Of a stretch of 64,000 nucleotides of DNA, positions 57,119 through 64,000 are shown one piece after another. Made by a program: the position numbers and the translations under genes. This DNA comes from Stomorhina lunata (taxonomy: Eukaryota > Arthropoda > Insecta > Diptera > Rhiniidae), in the NCBI GenBank assembly GCA_933228675.1, contig OW121740.1, positions 50,732,174-50,796,173 of the forward strand, read 5' to 3'. Position 1 is the stretch's first letter; the number at the start of each line of letters is the position of its first letter. Under the pieces are notes generated by a model, which saw only the letters and a list, made by a program, of their open reading frames with translations, did no database searches and had not been told where the DNA came from.

Positions 57119-57339
57119 AATGCCAGTAATCTAATTGCCAGACTGACCTAAGCTTAATACATACATAATTTTAACCTATGATAGCTGCCAGGAGCCGAAG
57201 ACTTTTTGTAATTTTCGTAAATATCACGATCGTTGAATAAACTCGTGAAAATGAGCACAAAAGACATTCAATTGACAAATGGATGTCAAATTACAAAAAT
57301 ACACAAGAAACAAAATCAAATGAAAGAAAAAATTTCGAT

Positions 57340-57605
57340 ATAAATTTCGAAATATTTTTCGATAGAATATTTTTCTATAGAAAAAATGTTGATAAAAATA
57401 TTTCTCTGAAAAATTAACGATAGAAATATTTTTCTATAACAAATTAACTAGAAATATTTGTCTATAGAACAATTAGCAATAGAAATATTTTTCTATGGAA
57501 AAGTTAACGATAGAAGTAAAAAAATTTCGATAGAAATATTTTTCTATAGAAAAAATTTTGATAGAAATATTTTTCTATTGAAATATTTTTCATTATTTGG
57601 AATTA
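57340..57605. repeat. 31-bp CTATAG/CGATAG satellite, left fringe
   Basis: About eight degenerate units of the satellite that fills 58,338-60,855, in the same orientation (TTTCGATAGAATATTTTTCT, then ATAGAAAAAATGTTGATAAA). Divergence is much higher than in the main array, as expected at an array edge. Confidence 0.8.
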
Positions 57606-57627
57606 ATTATTCGAACTTTAAATTGAA

Positions 57628-58337
57628 TTAATTGAAAAATTAGGATTAATCAGGCTTGAGTTCATTGTTAATTTTCAAATTATTAATTTGAAAATTTGAA
57701 AGTAATAATGTGGAGAAAAACTGAAAAAATTATTTTGAACGCGGCTAGTGGATTGCAATTTCTGTCCCGCCACAGGACGTCATCAGCACTTAGCGCCCTC
57801 GACCACAGTCGAGTTATCAAATTGCAGAGATAATCATCAATTTAACTCATTGAGTTTGATCGAACATCACTACGTTTAATTGATTGTGTATTCTCCTATT
57901 ACTTGTTTTGCTCGATCTTTTCACTTGCCGTTGGCATGTAGAGAAGAACAAGACTTTTTTTTTTTTTTTTGGTTTGATGCTATTTATAGAATAGTAACAG
58001 TGTTCACATATGTAAGTAAATTACATGAATGTAAGTGAAAAGATCGAGCAAAACAAGTAATAGGAGAATACGTACATCACTACGTATAAACGTAGTGATG
58101 TTCGATCAAACTCAATGAGTTAAATTGATGATTATCTCTGCAATTTGATAACTCGACTGTGGTCGAGGGCGCTAAGTGCTGATGACGTCCTATGGCGGGA
58201 CAGAAATTGCAATCCACTAGCCGCGTTCAAAATAATTTTTTCAGTTTTTCTCCACATTATTACTTTCAAATTTTCAAATTAATAATTTGAAAATTAAAAA
58301 TGAACTCAAGCCTGATTAATCCTAATTTTTCAATTAA
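57628..58337. mobile_element. Foldback-type element with ~300-bp inverted arms
   Basis: Left arm 57,628-57,926 and right arm 58,033-58,337 are near-identical reverse complements, from the outer TTAATTGAAAAATTAGGATT through GGATTGCAATTTCTGTCCCG and GAGTTATCAAATTGCAGAG to CTCGATCTTTTCACTT. The ~106-bp spacer has a T15 run. The element is flanked on both sides by the 31-bp satellite. Arms contain a GC-richer block (CTTAGCGCCCTCGACCACAG) unlike the surroundings. Encodes nothing. Foldback transposons of flies have this architecture; target duplication was not determined because of the satellite background. Confidence 0.85.
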
Positions 58338-60855
58338 ATATTTTTCTATAGAAAAAATTTCAATAGAATTTTTTTTCTATAGAAAAAATTTCAATAGAAT
58401 TTTTTTTCTATAGAAAAAATTTCGATAGAATTTTTTTTCTATAGAAAAAATTTCGATAGAAATATTTTTCTATACAAAAAATTTCGATAGAAATATTTTT
58501 CTATAGAAAAAATTTCGATAGAAATATTTTTCTATAGAAAAAATTTCGATAGAAATATTTTTCTATAGAAAAAATTTTGATAGAAATATTTTTCTATAGA
58601 AAAAATTTCGATAGAAATATTTTTCTATAGAAAAAATTTCGATAGAAATATTTTTCTATAGAATTTTTTTTTCTATAGAAAAAATTTCAATAGAATTTTT
58701 TTTCTATAGAAAAAATTTCGATAGAATTTTTTTTCTATAGAAAAAATTTCGATAGAAATATTTTTCTATAGAAAAAATTTCGATAGAAATATTTTTCTAT
58801 AGAAAAAATTTCGATAGAAATATTTTTCTATAGAAAAAATTTCGATAGAAATATTTTTCTATAGAAAAAATTTCGATAGAAATATTTTTCTATAGAAAAA
58901 ATTTCGATAGAAATATTTTTCTATAGAAAAAATTTCGATAGAAATATTTTTCTATAGAAAAAATTTCGATAGAAATATTTTTCTATAGAAAAAATTTCGA
59001 TAGAAATATTTTTCTATAGAAAAAATTTCGATAGAAATATTTTTCTATAGAAAAAATTTCGATAGAAATATTTTTCTATAGAAAAAATTTCGATAGAAAT
59101 ATTTTTCTATAGAAAAAATTTCGATAGAAATATTTTTCTATAGAAAAAATTTCGATAGAAATATTTTTCTATAGAAAAAATTTCGATAGAAATATTTTTC
59201 TATAGAAAAAATTTCGATAGAAATATTTTTCTATAGAAAAAATTTCGATAGAAATATTTTTCTATAGAAAAAATTTCGATAGAAATATTTTTCTATAGAA
59301 AAAATTTCGATAGAAATATTTTTCTATAGAAAAAATTTCGATAGAAATATTTTTCTATAGAAAAAATTTCGATAGAAATATTTTTCTATAGAAAAAATTT
59401 CGATAGAAATATTTTTCTATAGAAAAAATTTCGATAGAAATATTTTTCTATAGAAAAAATTTCGATAGAAATATTTTTCTATAGAAAAAATTTCGATAGA
59501 AATATTTTTCTATAGAAAAAATTTCGATAGAAATATTTTTCTATAGAAAAAATTTCGATAGAAATATTTTTCTATAGAAAAAATTTCGATAGAAATATTT
59601 TTCTATAGAAAAAATTTCGATAGAAATATTTTTCTATAGAAAAAATTTCGATAGAAATATTTTTCTATAGAAAAAATTTCGATAGAAATATTTTTCTATA
59701 GAAAAAAATTCGATAGAAATATTTTTCTATAGAAAAAAATTCGATAGAAATATTTTTCTATAGAAAAAATTTCGATAGAATTATTTTTCTATAGAAAAAA
59801 TTTCGATAGAAATATTTTTCTATAGAAAAAATTTCGATAGAAATATTTTTCTATAGAAAAAATTTCGATAGAAAAAATTTCGATAGAAATATTTTTCTAT
59901 AGAAAAAATTTCGATAGAAAAAATTTCGATAGAAATATTTTTCTATAGAAAAAATTTCGATAGAAAAAATTTCGATAGAAATATTTTTCTATAGAAAAAA
60001 TTTCGATAGAAATATTTTTCTATAGAAAAAATTTTGATAGAGATATTTTTTTATAGAAAAATTAACGATAAAAATATTTTTCCATAGAAAAATTTTGCGA
60101 TAGAAATATTTTTCTATAGAAAAATTTTGCGATAGAAATATTTTTCTATAGACAAATTTTGCGATAGAAATATTTTTCTATAGACAAATTTTGCGATAGA
60201 AATATTTTTCTATAGAAAAATTTTGCGATAGAAATATTTTTCTATAGAAAAATTTTGCGATAGAAATATTTTTCTAAAGAAAAATTTTGCGATAGAAATA
60301 TTTTTCTATAGAAAAATTTTGCGATAGAAATATTTTTCTATAGACAAATTTTGCGATAGAAATATTTTTCGATAGAAAAATTTTCTGTAGAAATATTTTT
60401 CTATAGAAAAATTTTCTGTATAAATATTTTTCTATAGAAAAATTGTCTGTAGAAATATTTTGCTATAGAAAAATTTTCTGTAGAATAATTTTTCTATAGA
60501 AACATTTTCTGTAGAAATATTTTTCAAAAAAAAATTTCTGTAGAAATATTTTGCTATAGAAAAATTTTCTGTAGAAATATTTTTCTATAGAAAAATTTTC
60601 TGTTGAAATATTTTTCTATAGAAAAATTTTCTGTAGAAATATTTTTTTATAGAAAAATTTTCTGTAGAAATATTTTTCTATAGAAAAATTTTCTGTAGAA
60701 ATATTTTTCTATAGAAAAATTTTCTGTAGAAATATTTTTCTATAGAAAAATTTTCTGTAGAAATATTTTTCTATAGAAAAATTTTCTGTAGAAATATTTT
60801 TCTATAGAAAAATTTTCGTTAGAAATATTTTTCTATAAAAAAATTTTCGTTAAAA
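58338..60855. repeat. 31-bp CTATAG satellite, array C, about 80 units
   Basis: Unit: AAAAAATTTCGATAG then AAATATTTTTCTATAG, 31 bp, made of two related halves of 15 and 16 bp. From about 58,740 to 59,700 units are almost identical, so expansion is very recent. Three zones follow each other: CGATAG type to about 60,050, TTTTGCGATAG type (32 bp) at 60,080-60,360, and TTTTCTGTAG type at 60,370-60,810. At 59,870-59,980 a short GATAGAAAAAATTTC insertion is repeated three times, showing a larger duplicated unit. Similar in period and core to arrays A and B, but not the same sequence. Confidence 0.97.
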
Positions 60856-62464
60856 AGTTTTTAATAAATATTTTAATAATATGTTATGATGAAAGTGTTT
60901 TTATTTGAAACGCCTAAAAGTATTCTACATGATATCATAAATTTTCCTTTGTATCATTAAACTTGATTCGTTCTCAGTAAATAGCAAAAATATTTAAATT
61001 TTCTTTGCCATAACTTTTGCATTAGATCTTAAAGAAGAAATTTTTCAAACTATTTTTTCTTCTTTCTTAGGGATATGGCATTTTCCAATTGAGTAGCTCC
61101 ACTTATAAGCCCATATATAAAATAATCTAAATAAAGGGAGTTAAATTACAAAACAGAATATGAAGTCCTGAATTTAATATTACTCTCGGTCATATACGTT
61201 TTACTGCCTTTTTATTAACAACAACAAAAAAAGAAGGAAAATGGCAGAAAAATGTCAATAACCTGTAAGAAAATGAAATGAGATAACTTCAAACACAGTT
61301 TTTTTTTTTTTTTGCAAAGACCCCAGTTTTTATTTAAATATATGTTGAGAATGTTAAACATTTAACCCTATATATCATAGAATTGATATAACAATATATA
61401 CTTGATATTTTTTATATATAACATGAGTAACATTTGAGCTTTTCTACACAACAATATGATATTACAAAGTGAACATAAATATTTTGTAGAACTTTTGCAA
61501 GACATATAATTTACATTATGTTTTCCTGCTGCTAAAATATAACATACAAACTCTAAATTATATTTTAAGGGGGTATAATTTCAAGACAGTGCTGCCTACT
61601 TTAGGGGGAGTTAATTTACAAAAACTGCTGCTTACTTGGGGGGTGATAATTTTCAGAGAGTGTTGCCTACTTTAGGGGGGAACTTAAACAAAAACTGCTG
61701 CTAGCTTAGACTAGATGACATTTGGAATTTTTTAAATATTTCATGCAAATACTAAGAAGTGTTTTATTTAAAATACTAGATTCCCTCAATAGCCCTACGA
61801 CAAAAATCTCCATATTGTAAAGATAGTTTAAAAATAAATCATTTGCTTAAAACTATAGCATACATTAAGCTGCTTATCTGAAATGCAAAAAAAGAGATAG
61901 AATTTCTCTATTCCTTTTTTATAAATTCTCAACATTTTCAAATTTTAAAAAAAAATACTTTTTTACTATAATTTTAGCTATAGGGTTCCAAATCTTGTAA
62001 ATATCCTAATTTTTAAATTCCTCAATTTTATTTTAATATTTTCTATGTTTCTTCTAAACAGTTTCTTAATCCTTTAAATTTTTTATTAATTTTTAATCTT
62101 TTAATTTTCTTTGTTTATTCTTTTATTTCTAATAAAAATGTTAATATCTTATTTATGACTAAATTTTTTGTTGAAGATAAAATAATTTTTATGTTAATTT
62201 ACACCCTTTTTAGACAAATAATAAAAATCTTTAAAAGGTTGTAAAGTAAAACTTTACAGCTAAACTCAACTCGACTTCATAAAATGGTCAAGAGTTAGGT
62301 TATTATATTACTTAATACTATTTTTGTTAAAACATGTTTATAATCAAGTAATAATTCTTTATTAAAGCATGCACAGACATGATAGACAAAAGGGGATTAT
62401 AAAAATTTTAATGACAAAATGTTATTCAATCTAAAAAAATCTTTAAGATGAAAAAGTACTTTTA
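60856..62464. other. AT-rich stretch with one short tandem repeat
   Basis: No gene. At 61,591, 61,626, 61,662 and 61,697 the word GCTGCCTACTTTAGGGGG (with variants) recurs at a 35-36-bp period, about 3.3 copies. The rest is AT-rich DNA. Confidence 0.6.
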
Positions 62465-62465
62465 A

Positions 62466-64000
62466 CTCGGTAGGTCTGAGTCTTATTCTAAGTCTTAGTC
62501 TATGTCTTAGTCTATGTCTTAGTTTATGTCTTAGTCTATATCTTAGTCTATGTCTTAGTCTATGTCTTAGTCTATGTCTTAGTCTATGTCTTAGTCTATT
62601 TCTTAGTCTATGTCTTGGTCTATGTCTTAGTCTATGTCTTAGTCTATGTCTTAGTCTATGTCTTAGTCTATGTCTTAGTCTATGTCTTAGTCTATGTCTT
62701 AGTCGATGTCTTCGTCTATGTCTTAGTCTATGTCTTAGTCTATGTCTTAGTCTATGTCTTAGTCTATGTCTTAGTCTATGTCTTAGTCTATGTCTTAGTC
62801 TATGTCTTAGTCTATGTCTTAGTCTATGTCTTAGTCTATGTCTTAGTCTATGTCTTAGTCTATGTCTTAGTCTATGTCTTAGTCTATGTCTTAGTCTATG
62901 TCTTAGTCTATGTCTTAGTCTATGTCTTAGTCTATGTCTTAGTCTATGTCTTAGTCTATGTCTTAGTCTATGTCTTAGTCTATGTCTTAGTCTATGTCTT
63001 AGTCTTTGTCTTAGTCTATGTCTTAGTCTATGTCTTAGTCTATGTCTTAGTCTATGTCTTAGTCTATGTCTTAGTCTATGTCTTAGTCTATGTCTTAGTC
63101 TATGTCTTAGTCTATGTCTTAGTCTATGTCTTAGTCTATGTCTTAGTCTATGTCTTAGTCTATGTCTTAGTCTATGTCTTAGTCTATGTCTTAGTCTATA
63201 TCTTAGTCTATGTCTTAGTCTATATCTTAGTCTATGTCTTAGTCTATGTCTTAGTCTATGTCTTAGTCTATGTCTTAGTCTATGTCTTAGTCTATGTCTT
63301 AGTCTATGTCTTAGTCTATGTCTTAGTCTATGTCTTAGTCTATGTCTTAGTCTATGTCTTAGTCTATGTCTTAGTCTATGTCTTAGTCTATGTCTTAGTC
63401 TATGTCTTAGTCTATGTCTTAGTCTATGTCTTAGTCTATGTCTTAGTCTATGTCTTAGTCTATGTCTTAGTCTATGTCTTAGTCTATGTCTTAGTCTATG
63501 TCTTAGTCTATGTCTTAGTCTATGTCTTAGTCTATGTCTTAGTCTATGTCTTAGTCTATGTCTTAGTCTATGTCTTAGTCTATGTCTTAGTCTATGTCTT
63601 AGTCTATGTCTTAGTCTATGTCTTAGTCTATGTCTTAGTCTATGTCTTAGTCTATGTCTTAGTCTATATCTTAGTCTATGTCTTAGTCTATGTCTTAGTC
63701 TATGTCTTAGTCTATGTCTTGGTCTATGTCTTAGTCTATGTCTTAGTCTATGTCTTAGTCTATGTCTTAGTCTATGTCTTAGTCTATGTCTTAGTCTATG
63801 TCTTAGTCTATGTCTTAGTCTATGTCTTAGTCTATGTCTTAGTCTATGTCTTAGTCTATGTCTTAGTCTATGTCTTAGTCTATGTCTTAGTCTATGTCTT
63901 AGTCTATGTCTTATTCTATGTCTTAGTCTATGTCTTATTCGATGTCTTAATCTATGTCTTAGTCTATATCTTAGTCTATGTCTTAGTATATATTTTCTTC
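62466..64000. repeat. 12-bp GTCTATGTCTTA satellite, continues past the window
   Basis: About 127 tandem copies of GTCTATGTCTTA, nearly perfect from about 62,600 to 63,900, with single-base variants (GTCTTG, GTCTTT, ATATC, GATGTC). The 12-mer is itself two hexamers, GTCTAT and GTCTTA, differing by a transposed pair of bases. Both the left end and the last ~90 bp are more variable, so the right boundary may be close to the window end. Confidence 0.97.

Noticed and set aside
61555..61710. Telomere-like TTTAGGGGG words
   Set aside because: Only three to four copies in a 35-bp tandem repeat; not a TTTAGGG array, and flies do not use such telomeres.
58338..64000. CRISPR array
   Set aside because: Repeats are contiguous with no unique spacers, and the DNA is clearly eukaryotic; these are tandem satellites.

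Overview
This window looks like non-coding DNA of a higher fly, probably a calyptrate (blowfly or house-fly relative). That is inferred from very AT-rich DNA, mariner, DD37E, hAT and Jockey-like elements together, CAA/CTG trinucleotide tracts, and dispersed repeats that I associate with brachyceran genomes. I find no host protein-coding exon, rRNA or tRNA gene that I can defend. The only near-intact coding sequence is the reverse transcriptase of a 5'-truncated LINE at 8.2-10.1 kb. A candidate recursive splice site at 33,298 on the + strand suggests that the window may lie inside a very long intron of a gene transcribed left to right.

Layout: 0-4.1 kb holds a relic DD37E end split by a deleted DUF4817-type transposon, then a SINE-like repeat split by a non-autonomous hAT with an 8-bp target duplication. 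5.4-8.4 kb is a decayed TAC/GTA domain with a ~390-bp tandem repeat, ending at the LINE. 11.4-16.6 kb is a nest: an element with ~154-bp internal repeats, hit by a mariner, which was hit by a DD37E transposon and a MITE. 18.1-19.3 kb is a 21-bp CAATTG satellite. 20.3-21.6 kb is the second DD37E copy. 22.8-25.3 kb is the first AAGCTT-rich domain. 26.7-28.9 kb is the second copy of the 154-bp-repeat element, hit by another DUF4817-type transposon. 31.6-36.4 kb holds two ~31-bp CTATAG satellites with a LINE fragment and the splice candidate between them. 37.7-38.1 kb is a giant hairpin. 38.9-47.6 kb is a large AAGCTT-rich domain containing the third DD37E copy, two palindromic MITE-like hairpins and a dispersed element. 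47.6-50.2 kb is a long dispersed composite. 51.9-53.8 kb is a Jockey relic carrying a C-rich minisatellite. 57.0-60.9 kb is a tRNA-like SINE, a foldback element and a large 31-bp satellite. 62.5-64.0 kb is a 12-bp satellite running off the end.

The parts do not form a pathway. They are layers of insertions and local amplifications. The most unusual theme is that three independent repeat domains are built on self-complementary A/T-flanked words (cores CAATTG, CTATAG and AAGCTT), and two of them are tandem with periods of 21 and 31 bp, close to 2 and 3 helical turns. All identifications come from reading motifs by eye; no database search was run.
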